Shown: positions 8,952-17,221 of the stretch, piece by piece | How the letters are laid out: each line of letters opens with the position of its first letter | Numbering within the stretch: position 1 is the stretch's first letter | NCBI GenBank assembly: GCA_024280475.1 | Contig: JAJRQA010000070.1 | Span: 1-37,509 of the forward strand | From: Alphaproteobacteria bacterium | GTDB lineage: Bacteria > Pseudomonadota > Alphaproteobacteria > Rhizobiales > JAKIUO01 | Direction of reading: 5' to 3' | DNA length: 37,509 nucleotides | The notes under the pieces: model-generated | Seen by the model: only the letters and a program-made list of their open reading frames with translations | Told to the model about the DNA's origin: nothing | Database searches by the model: none | Program-made: the position numbers and the translations under genes

Positions 8952-9947
8952 ATGACGGAGCGACCCGATCACCCCTCGACCAGTTCACGGCCCGCGCAGG
9001 GACCTGATACGCGCGTCATGGATGCCCGCTCGAACAACTGGGTCGATGTTCTGGCACCAGAGTGGGCACGCCCCTATTTGCGGCTCATGCGGGCCGATCG
9101 ACCGATTGGTTTCTGGCTGTTGTTCTGGCCGTGTGCCTGGTCCTTGACGCTTGGTTCCATCGCGGAAAAGGAAGTCTGGTTAAATCTTTGGTTTGGACGC
9201 AATCTGTTGCTCTTTCTCATCGGGGCGATTGTCATGCGCGGGGCCGGGTGCGTTTGGAATGATATCACTGACCGTCACCTGGATGCGCAGGTGGCGCGCA
9301 CGAAAATGAGGCCGATCCCTTCTGGTCAGGTAAGTGTAAAAAAAGCTCTATTGTTGATGATTGCACTTTGCCTCATCGGTTTGAGTGTGTTGTTGCAATT
9401 TGACTGGTTTACCGTTTATCTGGGGCTATCTTCCGTGCTGATTGTGGCGATTTATCCGTTTATGAAGCGTTTTACCAATTGGCCGCAAGCTGTGCTGGGG
9501 CTGGCCTTTGGCTGGGGGGCATTGATGGGTTGGGCAAGTATGCGCGATATGATCGAGTTGCCAGCCCTTTTGCTATATGCGGGAACAATATGCTGGATTA
9601 TCGGTTATGATACCATTTATGCGCATCAAGACCGCGAAGATGATGCGCTGATGGGCATGAAATCAACGGCCTTGCGATTTGGAGAGCGCACAAAAACATG
9701 GCTTGTTGTGTTTTTTGGCCTGACGGTCGTTTTTCTGCTTGCGGCTGCCCTTGCGACCATTGGTGGCACGATTTCTCTGTCGAGGATGGCTATATTGATG
9801 CTCGGAATGGGCCTTGCTGGGGGATTGCTGCTCTGGCAGATCGTGACACTGGACATTAATGACGCAGATAACTGCCTTGATCGTTTTCGCCATGCTCACA
9901 TCTTTGGGTTTTGCGTGTTCGTGGTGTTTGCAATAGTGTGGCTATGA
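8952..9947 (+). CDS. ubiA: 4-hydroxybenzoate polyprenyltransferase
   Basis: UbiA joins the polyprenyl tail to 4-hydroxybenzoate in ubiquinone synthesis, within the inner membrane. The roughly 331-residue product has the two aspartate-rich, magnesium/diphosphate-binding motifs of the family: NDITDRHLDAQVARTKMRP (Asn at about residue 103), followed directly by IPSGQ, and YDTIYAHQDREDD (first Asp at about residue 220). Eight or nine hydrophobic helices surround them. The N-terminal 40-odd residues are polar and poorly conserved, so the start is uncertain; ATG 8952 (MTERPDH) has AAGGA twelve bases upstream, and ATG 8916 or 8889 would only lengthen the tail. The gene is divergent from the alpha-2-macroglobulin operon, with about 230 noncoding bases between them, and appears monocistronic, as a terminator-like hairpin follows. 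Confidence 0.93.
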   Translation: MTERPDHPSTSSRPAQGPDTRVMDARSNNWVDVLAPEWARPYLRLMRADRPIGFWLLFWPCAWSLTLGSIAEKEVWLNLWFGRNLLLFLIGAIVMRGAGCVWNDITDRHLDAQVARTKMRPIPSGQVSVKKALLLMIALCLIGLSVLLQFDWFTVYLGLSSVLIVAIYPFMKRFTNWPQAVLGLAFGWGALMGWASMRDMIELPALLLYAGTICWIIGYDTIYAHQDREDDALMGMKSTALRFGERTKTWLVVFFGLTVVFLLAAALATIGGTISLSRMAILMLGMGLAGGLLLWQIVTLDINDADNCLDRFRHAHIFGFCVFVVFAIVWL

Positions 9948-9974
9948 TCAAGTCTGGGGGCACGCACGCTAACA

Positions 9975-10026
9975 CACAAACCGGCTTCCTCATTTTTGAA
10001 GAAACCGGTCTGTGCTTTTGTTTTGG
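9975..10026 (+). terminator. Probable terminator after ubiA
   Basis: CACA-ACCGG-CTTC pairs with GAAG-(AA)-ACCGGT-TGTG across a short T-rich loop, and the hairpin is followed by a T-rich stretch (CTTTTGTTTT). The stem is interrupted by a small bulge and a mismatch, so this is a plausible but imperfect rho-independent terminator. Two smaller hairpins follow in the same 257-base gap: 10064-10082, and 10109-10127 with an AAACGG/CCGTTT stem. No gene is evident in the gap. Confidence 0.5.
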
Positions 10027-10204
10027 ACGCCTGACCTGTAAGCTCCCTGCGAGCATCGATGAGCGAACCTCTATTGGGTTCGTCTCTATCTTTTATCAGT
10101 ATAGCGACAAACGGTTTATTGCCGTTTAAAGCTGTTGGTTAAAACAGTATGAAATTCAAAGGGTCGGTTCTGCAAAGGCCGGCCTTGAACTTATTTTTAA
10201 GAAA

Positions 10205-11065
10205 GTGATCAATCACTTTATGAATGTTGAGAAACGCAGCGAGCAAGCGGCCGATAGTGCAGGCGATCTTGACCTCATGAGAAATGCGGTGAAAGACGCA
10301 GGGCAGTTGGCGCTTGAGTTTTTTGGTGATCGTGCCAATGACAAATGGCAAAAAGACGATGGTAGTTTTGTGAGTGACGCGGATATGGCGCTCGACAAGC
10401 TGTTGCATCAACGCCTGCTGGAGGGGCGTCAAGGCTATGGTTGGTTGTCAGAAGAGACCGAAGACGATCTTGTGCGGTTGAGCAAGTCTCATGTTTGGAT
10501 TGTTGACCCGATCGATGGCACACGGGCTTTTATACATGACAAGCCCCATTGGGTTGTCTCAGTGGCGCTGGTGGTTGATGGTGTGGTGCGCATGGGCTGT
10601 TTGTATAATCCCGTCAAAGAAGAGTTTTTTGAAGCCGTGCTCGGGGGCGGGGCAAAGCTCAACGGCCAAAAGATGCTCATCAATGGGTAAAGTGACATTG
10701 AGGGCGCGACCATTATTTCTGCACCGGGGCGCTTTAAAAGCAAGATCTGGCAGACCCCTTGGCCGCGCGTCGAGAGTTTTATGGTCAATTCGGTGGCTTA
10801 TCGCATGGCGCTTGTCGCAGCTAACAAGGCTGACGCGCTATTGACCCTGTCTGGCAAAAGCGACTGGGATTTGGCCGCGGCCGATCTGTTGGTGCGCGAA
10901 GCAGGTGGTGTGGTCAGTGACCATCAGGGCTTTGAACTGACATTCAATCGTAAAAATACGCGTCACCCCAGCGTGCTTGTTGCCAACGCCGATTTATACC
11001 CGAAATTGCTGGCACGCACCAAACTGGTGGCGGCGAGCAAGCGCACCGGTTGTTCCCATAATTAA
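10205..11065 (+). pseudogene. CysQ-like 3'(2'),5'-bisphosphate nucleotidase / inositol monophosphatase, broken by an in-frame stop
   Basis: The translation on both sides of a TAA codon at 10688-10690 makes one complete inositol-monophosphatase superfamily protein. Before the stop are the metal-binding motifs WLSEETEDD and DPIDGTRAF; after it, in the same frame, are SVAYRMA and WDLAAADLLVREAGG. CysQ-type members remove the 3' phosphate from PAP made during sulfate assimilation; other members act on inositol phosphates, and I cannot separate these by eye. The stop falls in the loop after LNGQKMLING, where a codon one base away from TAA (CAA, GAA or AAA) is expected. The start is GTG 10205 or ATG 10220. 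The remaining sequence is otherwise intact, so the mutation is recent, a sequencing error, or suppressed. The gene heads the lipid A block, a position where a similar phosphatase gene is often found in Rhizobiales. Confidence 0.85.
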
Positions 11066-11135
11066 TAATACAAGCCAAAAGTAGAAATCGCGGTTTCGGT
11101 AGATTGCGCGACAGGCCAATAATAAGGACAAAAAT

Positions 11136-11396
11136 ATGAGCGAGCAAAATGAAACCCCGCAAAAGCAACTCCTGCATATGGTGTTTGGCGGCGAATTGAG
11201 TGATTTGTCGAAAGTGCATTTCCGTGATCTCGATAAGCTTGATGTGGTTGGTATTTTTCCCAATTATGCAACAGCATTTGATGCCTGGAAGCAGGCGGCG
11301 CACCGCACAGTCGACAATGCGCATATGCGTTATTTCATTGTTCATATGCACCGCTTGTTCGATCCGGTGGACGAGAAAGACGTGGAAGTTGAATAA
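11136..11396 (+). CDS. DUF4170 domain protein
   Basis: This 86-residue soluble protein carries the DUF4170 signature: FGGELSDLSKVHFRDLDK, then VGIFPNYATAFDAWKQAA, then AHMRYFIVHMHRLFDP. The family is small, alphaproteobacterial and of unknown function, and in Rhizobiales it typically sits beside the inositol-monophosphatase-like gene and the waaA-lpxK genes, as here. ATG 11136 has AAGGAC seven bases upstream. It lies 70 bases after the broken phosphatase gene and 69 bases before the ABC exporter, so co-transcription is plausible. Its constant presence in lipid A clusters suggests a lipopolysaccharide-linked role, which is inference only. Confidence 0.85.
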   Translation: MSEQNETPQKQLLHMVFGGELSDLSKVHFRDLDKLDVVGIFPNYATAFDAWKQAAHRTVDNAHMRYFIVHMHRLFDPVDEKDVEVE

Positions 11397-11465
11397 AGCA
11401 GCCCAACCAGCTATTTTTGTAGCAATAATGCGAAGATCCACCGGACTAGAAAAGGCCTCCAGAAC

Positions 11466-13277
11466 GTGAAAGACAGCCTATTTAAGGATGTGCGCGACAT
11501 CGAGCGGGAGGATGATGCCCTCCAGAAGAATTATTCCACGAGGGAGATTGTCGAGCGTGTCTGGCGCGAAAACCTCTATCCGCGCCGCAAACTGGTGATA
11601 TTGGCCCTGGTCGCAATGCTGTTTGCGGCGGTAACAACCGGGCTTATGGTGCCGGTTATCAAATTCGCCATTGATGATATCTTCATGGCGCGAAAAATGG
11701 AATTTGTCTATTATCTGGCTGGGGCAACCTTTCTTATTACTCTCATCAAATCGGTTTCGGAATATGTCTCAAAACTGACGATGGGCTATCTTGGCAACCG
11801 GTTCATCGCCGATATTCGTATCGCACTGTATGAAAAACTGACCTATGCCGATATGCAATGGATCGAGGCCACCCATTCTGGTTTGTTTTTGTCCAATTTC
11901 CTTAATGATACCAATTTCATTCGAGATACGGCCAGCCGGGTGATCATTGCGCTGGGCGAAAATCTCACCAAGGCGGTGTTTCTGGCGCTGGCCATGATCT
12001 GGCTTGATCCGCTGATGTCGATGATTATACTGGCCTCCATGCCGCCTGCGATCTTTTTTATGAACCGCCAACGCGGGGAGATGAACCTTGCCACCAAGAA
12101 AACCCTGCAAGAAACCGGCAATCTGAGCAAGCTGATCACACAGACACTGCGCTCTTTGCGCGTGGTGAGGGCTTATGGTCAGGAAGAGCGCGAAATAAAA
12201 CGCGCCAAACATACCATTGAACGCGCCCTTGAATTTAGTATGCGGTCCCTGCGGGCCAGAGCAAAATCTGGACCGGTGGTGGAGCTGTTGGCCGGGATCG
12301 GTTTTTCAGTGGCGATTTTGTTTGCTGGTATGGAAGGGGCGCAGGGGCGCATGACAATTGGCGAGTTCAGCGCCTTTCTGGCCGCTGCCATGTTGCTCTA
12401 TCAACCGCTCAAAGCACTGGCGCAATTGCAGATCAGTTTGCAAGAAGGGGTGGCCGCATCCGGGCGGGTATTTGGCATCATTGACCAGCCGCAAACAATG
12501 CTCGAGCCAGCTGGTGCGTCCGATTTGAAGCTGAAGAAGGGATCTATCAGCTTCAAGAAACTTGATTTTGCTTATGAGGATGGCAATCTGGTACTGAGCG
12601 ATTTCTCCCTTGATATTCCGGCAGGAAAATCCGTGGCGCTGGTGGGGCCGTCGGGAGCTGGAAAAAGCACCATTCTCAATCTTGTGTTACGGTTCTTTGA
12701 CCCTGTGAAGGGAAAAATTTTGATTGATGGTCAAGATATTTCGCAGCTCAAGCTCAGCTCGCTGCGAGCCCATATTGCCCTTGTCACACAAGATCCCATT
12801 TTATTTGACGATACTCTGGAAGCCAATATCGCTTACGGCTCCAAAAAGCTCGATACGGGCAAGGTGAAAAAGGCTGCCAAGGCCGCCGCCGCTCATGATT
12901 TCATCATGGCATTTTCGCAAGGCTATCAATCACCGGCAGGAGAGGCTGGCAATAATCTGTCGGGTGGTGAGCGGCAGAGGATCGCCATTGCGAGGGCCTT
13001 GATGCATGATGCGCCAATATTGCTGTTGGACGAACCAACCAGCGCGCTCGACAGTCAGGCGGAAGAAAAGGTTCAAAAGGCTTTGTCTCATTTGATGAAG
13101 GACAGGACCGTATTAATGATTGCTCATCGTCTGTCGACCATCAGGGATGTTGATATTATTTGTGTTCTTGACAAGGGGCGTATTGTCGAACAGGGCACTC
13201 ATGACGTCTTGCTGGCATCAGGTGGCCTTTATTCGAAGCTATACAAGACGCAGTTTGAAGAGCAAGCCGAGACGTAA
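11466..13277 (+). CDS. MsbA-like ABC exporter (permease fused to ATPase)
   Basis: This 603-residue half-transporter has about six N-terminal membrane helices (from residue 40) and a C-terminal nucleotide-binding domain. The latter has Walker A GPSGAGKST (Lys at about residue 400), the signature NNLSGGERQRIAIARAL, Walker B ILLLDEPTSALD and the switch histidine in IAHRLSTIRD. Such homodimers flip lipids across the inner membrane, and MsbA moves lipid A-core. Placement between DUF4170 and the acyltransferase-WaaA-LpxK genes supports a lipid A flippase role over drug export. The start is a GTG at 11466 shortly after an AAGG-type site; the N-terminal 35 residues are charged and cytoplasmic. The family is broad and sequence alone does not prove the substrate. 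Confidence 0.88.
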   Translation: MKDSLFKDVRDIEREDDALQKNYSTREIVERVWRENLYPRRKLVILALVAMLFAAVTTGLMVPVIKFAIDDIFMARKMEFVYYLAGATFLITLIKSVSEYVSKLTMGYLGNRFIADIRIALYEKLTYADMQWIEATHSGLFLSNFLNDTNFIRDTASRVIIALGENLTKAVFLALAMIWLDPLMSMIILASMPPAIFFMNRQRGEMNLATKKTLQETGNLSKLITQTLRSLRVVRAYGQEEREIKRAKHTIERALEFSMRSLRARAKSGPVVELLAGIGFSVAILFAGMEGAQGRMTIGEFSAFLAAAMLLYQPLKALAQLQISLQEGVAASGRVFGIIDQPQTMLEPAGASDLKLKKGSISFKKLDFAYEDGNLVLSDFSLDIPAGKSVALVGPSGAGKSTILNLVLRFFDPVKGKILIDGQDISQLKLSSLRAHIALVTQDPILFDDTLEANIAYGSKKLDTGKVKKAAKAAAAHDFIMAFSQGYQSPAGEAGNNLSGGERQRIAIARALMHDAPILLLDEPTSALDSQAEEKVQKALSHLMKDRTVLMIAHRLSTIRDVDIICVLDKGRIVEQGTHDVLLASGGLYSKLYKTQFEEQAET

Positions 13278-13323
13278 ACCAGTCGATGACAATAGATAAC
13301 TTATAACAGACAGTGCGAGACCC

Positions 13324-15354
13324 GTGAAAGACAAGAATGCAGAGCGCATAGACAACCTGACAGCAAAGGCGATGGCTGGCTATATCCGTTTGGTGTTCGC
13401 GACCTCAAGGCGTGATGACGATTATGGGCAGCTCAAAGACAGTTTTGCGACCAACGCGCCGCTGATCATTGGCGGCTGGCATGGTACTTTTTTGCTGGCG
13501 CCGGTCTTGATGCCCGAACCTGGCAACGTCAGTGCCGTTGTTGCCCGTCATGGCGATGCAGCGGTGATGGGACGCATGCTTGAGCGCTTTGGCGTCAAGC
13601 TGATCAGGGGCGCCGGAGCAGGGGGTAAAAAGAAAGACAAGGGCGGCATGTTTGCGCTGCGCGCTTCCTTGAGAGAGCTAAAAGCGGGACGCTCTATTGC
13701 CATGACGGCGGACGTGCCGCCAGGTCCAGCGCGCCAGGCCGGGCTTGGGATTATCACCATTGCGCGTCTGTCGGGGCGCCCCATTTTGCCTTGCGCCGCC
13801 GTTACGTCCCGTTTCAAAGTGCTCAATAGCTGGAGCCGGTTCGTCGTCAATCTGCCATTTTCAAAATTGGTGTTGCTGGCGGGGGAACCTGTGTATGTGC
13901 CAGCTGATGCCGACAAGAGGATGATGGAAGACAAGCGCGTTGAACTGGAAACCAAAATCAATGATCTGGTGGCGCGCGGGCATGAAATGGTTGGCGCTGA
14001 CCCCTTGTTGAGTGCACCGCCAGAAGTTGGCGTGCATCAAAAGCTGGGGCTGGCGCTCAAGGCTTATCGCGGTGGCATGAAGCTGGCGCAACCTCTGGCG
14101 CGCCCAATATTGCGGCGCCGCGCCAAGCGAGGCAAAGAAGATTTATCGCGCATGTCCGAGCGCTTTGGTCGGGCAACGATCCAAAGACCGGCGGGCGATT
14201 TGATCTGGCTCCATGCGGCCAGCGTTGGCGAAACCAATGCGGTGCTGCCACTGATCACCTTGTTGTTGGAAAAAACCCCGGGACAATCCATCTTGCTCAC
14301 GACCGGCACGCTGACCTCGGCGCGTATTGCTGCAAAGCGATTGCCCGCAGGGGCCTTGCATCAGTTCATACCCCTCGATACGCCAGATTTCATGAACCGC
14401 TTTCTAGATCATTGGCACCCCGATCTGGCTTTGCTGGTGGAATCAGAAATCTGGCCTAATCTGATGCTCGAAACCAGTGCTCGCGATATACCCATCGCGC
14501 TCATAAACGGCATCATATCGCATAAAAGTTTTCGAGGCTGGCGACGTTGGAGCAGTCTTTCGCGGCCCCTTTTTGGGCGTTTTGACCTTGTGCTGGTGCA
14601 AAATGAACAATTGCAGAAACGCATTTTGCGGCTTGGTGCGCCAGACGTGCGCGTGGTGGGCAATCTGAAAACTGATGCCCCGGCTCTGCCTGTTGACGAG
14701 TTGAAAAAACATCAAATGTTGAAATGGATCGGCACGCGCCCTCATTTTCTTGCAGCCAGCACTCATCCTGGTGAAGAACGCCAGATCATTGAAGCTCACA
14801 AGAGATTACGCCAACAATTTCCTGATCTGCTAACCATCATTGTACCGCGCCATCCAGAGCGCGGCGAGGAAATTGCCCAACTGGTTAGTGATAGTGGTTT
14901 TGATTGTTTGAAACGTTCAAGCGGTGAGGCTCTCACAAACAAAACCAATCTTTATATTGCTGACACGCTTGGTGAGCTTGGCCTGTTTTTCGATATTTCA
15001 AACATCACTTTTCTGGGTGGCTCGCTGGTGGAAATTGGCGGTCACAATCCGATTGAAGCTGTGCGCTTTGGCACCGCGGTTGTCACTGGTCCCAACTGGC
15101 ACACTCAGACTGATAGTTTTAGTGCTTTATTGAAAGGCAAGGGGGCGCGTGAAGTTTCATCGGTACGCGAGCTGGCCGATAGCATAGAAGCTTTGATGAG
15201 CAATGAACAAGAACGTTTGCAGCTGGTCGCCAATGCAGAAAAGATCGTCGAGGAAATGACTGGTGCAACCGATCGCACCTTGGCGGCGATTTCTCCCATG
15301 TTGCCAGCAGGCAAGCGGGCAAAATCCAAGCCAAATATTGAGCTGGCGACATGA
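13324..15354 (+). CDS. waaA: Fusion of DUF374 acyltransferase-like domain with Kdo transferase WaaA
   Basis: One uninterrupted 676-residue frame holds two proteins that are usually separate. Residues 1 to about 235 form a DUF374 (lysophospholipid-acyltransferase-like) domain, with IIGGWHGTFLLAPVL and the downstream IAMTADVPPGPARQAGLG. From about residue 240 the sequence is 3-deoxy-D-manno-octulosonic acid transferase, which adds Kdo to lipid IVA at the inner membrane. It begins with a basic amphipathic stretch, and shows the catalytic-Glu region ASVGETNAVLPL (about residue 300), VESEIWPNL, and the C-terminal FLGGSLVEIGGHNPIEA motif. The linker (VGADPLLSAPPEVGVHQKLG) has no stop, but WaaA's usual N-terminal membrane anchor looks short. 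The start is GTG 13324. lpxK overlaps the stop by four bases, so translation is coupled. The waaA assignment is secure; what the DUF374 domain does is unknown. Confidence 0.92.
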   Translation: MKDKNAERIDNLTAKAMAGYIRLVFATSRRDDDYGQLKDSFATNAPLIIGGWHGTFLLAPVLMPEPGNVSAVVARHGDAAVMGRMLERFGVKLIRGAGAGGKKKDKGGMFALRASLRELKAGRSIAMTADVPPGPARQAGLGIITIARLSGRPILPCAAVTSRFKVLNSWSRFVVNLPFSKLVLLAGEPVYVPADADKRMMEDKRVELETKINDLVARGHEMVGADPLLSAPPEVGVHQKLGLALKAYRGGMKLAQPLARPILRRRAKRGKEDLSRMSERFGRATIQRPAGDLIWLHAASVGETNAVLPLITLLLEKTPGQSILLTTGTLTSARIAAKRLPAGALHQFIPLDTPDFMNRFLDHWHPDLALLVESEIWPNLMLETSARDIPIALINGIISHKSFRGWRRWSSLSRPLFGRFDLVLVQNEQLQKRILRLGAPDVRVVGNLKTDAPALPVDELKKHQMLKWIGTRPHFLAASTHPGEERQIIEAHKRLRQQFPDLLTIIVPRHPERGEEIAQLVSDSGFDCLKRSSGEALTNKTNLYIADTLGELGLFFDISNITFLGGSLVEIGGHNPIEAVRFGTAVVTGPNWHTQTDSFSALLKGKGAREVSSVRELADSIEALMSNEQERLQLVANAEKIVEEMTGATDRTLAAISPMLPAGKRAKSKPNIELAT

Positions 15355-16370
15355 GCGTGTTGGCCAAGGCTCCCAAATGGTGGGATCAACAGCATCATCC
15401 TGTCTCCTATCTGCTTGGCCCTTTTGGTTTGATCTATGGCCTTGCTGTTAAGCTGCGCTTTGCGCTGACCAAATCCTATCGCTCAACATTACCGGTTATT
15501 TGTATCGGTAATTTTACAGTGGGCGGCGGCGGTAAGACGCCTTTGGCGGTTGAACTTGCTGATCTTTTAAGCGCTGTAGGCCACAAGCCGGTTGTGCTGA
15601 CCAGAGGTTATGGCGGGCAGAAAAAAGGGCCACACCTAGTAGATCTGTCAAGAGACAGCGCTATTGAAGTTGGCGACGAGCCATTGATCCTTGCGCAACA
15701 CGCTCCTGTCGTGGTGTGCGCGGATCGGGCCAAGGGTGCGCGCTTTATAGAGCAGATGGACGCCGATGTGATCTTGATGGATGACGGGTTCCAAAACCCG
15801 GGCCTTCACAAGGACCTTTCGCTTATCGTGCTGGATGCGGGTTCAGGCATCGGCAATGGCCGTATTTTCCCAGCCGGACCACTGCGGGCGGGGTTGGATT
15901 TTCAACTGGAGAAAACGGGTGTGTTGGCAATCGTCGACAAAGGCACTGATCTCATAAAAATCGAGCAGGCCTTTGGGGGAGAGGTGTTTCACCTCGAGAT
16001 CGAGCCACTACATGATGAAGCCTGGCTGGCAAAGACGCGCGTATGCGTCGTCAGCGGCATCGCTCGTCCCGGCAAGTTTTATGCAAGCCTTGAAAATCTT
16101 GGCGCTGTTATCGCGCAAAAACACGAATTTCCAGATCATCATATGTTTGGCCAAAAAGATGCCCAAGCGATCTTGAAAGCTGCTGCAAGAGATGGCCTGC
16201 CAATTGTCATGACGCAAAAGGACTGGGTGAGATTGCCCAAAACCGATGAGCGCGGGCATTTGCGAAAAGCGGCCCGTGTGCTGCAGGTGCGCATGAAGAT
16301 CGACGAGCCGCAAAAACTTGTCTCTCGGCTACAAAAAACGATTTCATCAAACACAAAGAGTGCGGATTAA
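15351..16370 (+). CDS. lpxK: Tetraacyldisaccharide 4'-kinase
   Basis: LpxK phosphorylates the 4' position of the lipid A disaccharide to give lipid IVA, the acceptor used by WaaA encoded just upstream. The 339-residue product has an N-terminal membrane-associated helix (LLGPFGLIYGLAVKLRF), the P-loop GNFTVGGGGKTP (Lys at about residue 62), and LTRGYGG, GDEPLILA and ILMDDGFQNP, all typical of the family. The length is normal. Its ATG overlaps the waaA stop (ATGA), so the two are translationally coupled. The stop codon lies inside a 10-bp inverted repeat that may end the operon. Confidence 0.96.
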   Translation: MSVLAKAPKWWDQQHHPVSYLLGPFGLIYGLAVKLRFALTKSYRSTLPVICIGNFTVGGGGKTPLAVELADLLSAVGHKPVVLTRGYGGQKKGPHLVDLSRDSAIEVGDEPLILAQHAPVVVCADRAKGARFIEQMDADVILMDDGFQNPGLHKDLSLIVLDAGSGIGNGRIFPAGPLRAGLDFQLEKTGVLAIVDKGTDLIKIEQAFGGEVFHLEIEPLHDEAWLAKTRVCVVSGIARPGKFYASLENLGAVIAQKHEFPDHHMFGQKDAQAILKAAARDGLPIVMTQKDWVRLPKTDERGHLRKAARVLQVRMKIDEPQKLVSRLQKTISSNTKSAD

Positions 16371-16380
16371 CTCTTTGTGT
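16351..16380 (+). terminator. Hairpin at the lpxK stop codon
   Basis: ACACAAAGAG and CTCTTTGTGT form a perfect 10-bp stem around a 10-base loop that contains the lpxK stop codon. There is no following T-run, so it may act as a transcript stabiliser or combine with the palindromic element that begins at 16378. Confidence 0.45.
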
Positions 16381-16504
16381 CATCCTCGCGAAGGCGGGGA
16401 TCCATACTCCCAAGGCTATCGAATTAAATTCGGTACTCGCCTGGTACTCGGTCGATAAACCTCAAAACCTGAGGTTATGGTTCCCAGCCTTCGCTGGGAT
16501 GACA
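16378..16504. repeat. Palindromic intergenic repeat (MITE/REP-like)
   Basis: Two 28-base arms, 16378-16405 and 16477-16504, are inverted copies that match at 24 of 28 positions. Their outer ends read TGTCATCC and GGGATGACA. The roughly 70 bases between them contain further small stems (for example AACCTC/GAGGTT and GAATT/AATTC). The arm core with GCGAAGGC is of a type seen many times in alphaproteobacterial genomes as a dispersed, non-coding, foldable element. No transposase is present. Confidence 0.75.
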
Positions 16505-16602
16505 GCTTTGGGTCGTTTTCAAGACTAGTAAAATTTTGAGAATGATTAATTAGTATGTTTCTTGAGAGAGATTGTTGCTGGTCAAATCAAGGAGCAAGGA
16601 CG

Positions 16603-16842
16603 ATGGCAAGAATGAAAACAAAGCCAAATTCACGCGGCTGGTACTGGCAGTTCTTTGCTGGTATTGTCCATGGCCTGCTTTTATTGGTCATTTTTCTCCT
16701 GACCATGGGAACATTGGTCCGGGGGCCCGCATTATGGGTGCTGACGGGTTTGCCAATCATTTTCATTCTTGGAACAACGTTTTTTGGTCATTGGTCCCAT
16801 TTGGTCGAACTGCAAAAAAAAGCTTACCCTGAAAGGGGTTGA
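16603..16842 (+). CDS. Small membrane protein of unknown function
   Basis: This 79-residue protein has a basic start (MARMKTKPNSRGWYW) and two hydrophobic helices (FAGIVHGLLLLVIFLLTMGT and ALWVLTGLPIIFILGTTFF), ending in a short charged tail. I do not recognise the family. ATG 16603 has AAGGA five bases upstream; an earlier in-frame ATG at 16555 lacks one and would add a Cys-rich leader. It follows the palindromic repeat after lpxK and precedes the convergent DUF2093 gene. The good ribosome site and two clear helices support translation, but no function can be assigned. Confidence 0.6.
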   Translation: MARMKTKPNSRGWYWQFFAGIVHGLLLLVIFLLTMGTLVRGPALWVLTGLPIIFILGTTFFGHWSHLVELQKKAYPERG

Positions 16843-16843
16843 T

Positions 16844-16912
16844 ATGCGGCGTCCAAAACGCTTGACGCGTCTGTTTGAAAAGTTTCTGGATGCGGCATCT
16901 AGCGGATTTTGA
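16844..16912 (+). CDS. Possible 22-residue peptide
   Basis: One base after the stop of the small membrane protein gene, an ATG opens a 22-codon frame (MRRPKRLTRLFEKFLDAASS, then GF and stop). AAGGGG lies about six bases upstream of this ATG. The peptide is basic and could form an amphipathic helix. It may be a real coupled mini-gene or the remnant of a longer one; nothing beyond position and spacing supports it. Confidence 0.2.
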   Translation: MRRPKRLTRLFEKFLDAASSGF

Positions 16913-16957
16913 GAGCTATGCCGAGATATCGTCCAGTGATGTAACCGACAAATCCCG

Positions 16958-17182
16958 CTATTTCTGCTGCAACTCGATATGTCGCTTAAGAGAAATATCG
17001 GCAGTTTTGTAGGCCTCTTGCCGGTCTACCGACCAATAGCGGAGGTCATCAAGGTCAATCGGGTCTCCCGTGACCGCACATTTGACGAAGGTGCCGTGTT
17101 TGAGGACCTGATAGTCACCATCTTGATAAACTACTTTGGCCTCGGTCGCCCCCGAAAGGGGAGTTTGAAATCTCTTCAGCAT
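16958..17182 (-). CDS. DUF2093 domain protein
   Basis: This 74-residue protein matches the DUF2093 family: KVVYQDGDYQVLKHGTFVKC, then AVTGDPIDLDDLRYWSVDRQ and EAYKTADISLKRH. The family is short, mostly alphaproteobacterial, and of unknown function. The single cysteine in VKCAVTG is part of the conserved core. In Rhizobiales it is commonly found close to lpxK, which agrees with its place here, although it points the opposite way. The start at 17182 gives the normal family length. Confidence 0.85.
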   Translation of the reverse strand: MLKRFQTPLSGATEAKVVYQDGDYQVLKHGTFVKCAVTGDPIDLDDLRYWSVDRQEAYKTADISLKRHIELQQK

Positions 17183-17221
17183 AATTCTTCCACAATATTA
17201 AAGCGCAAGTGATGAGCTATA

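Noticed and set aside
9911-10129. 72-codon frame between ubiA and the CysQ-like gene
   Set aside because: It overlaps the ubiA end and reads through hairpins; composition is not protein-like and no ribosome site fits.
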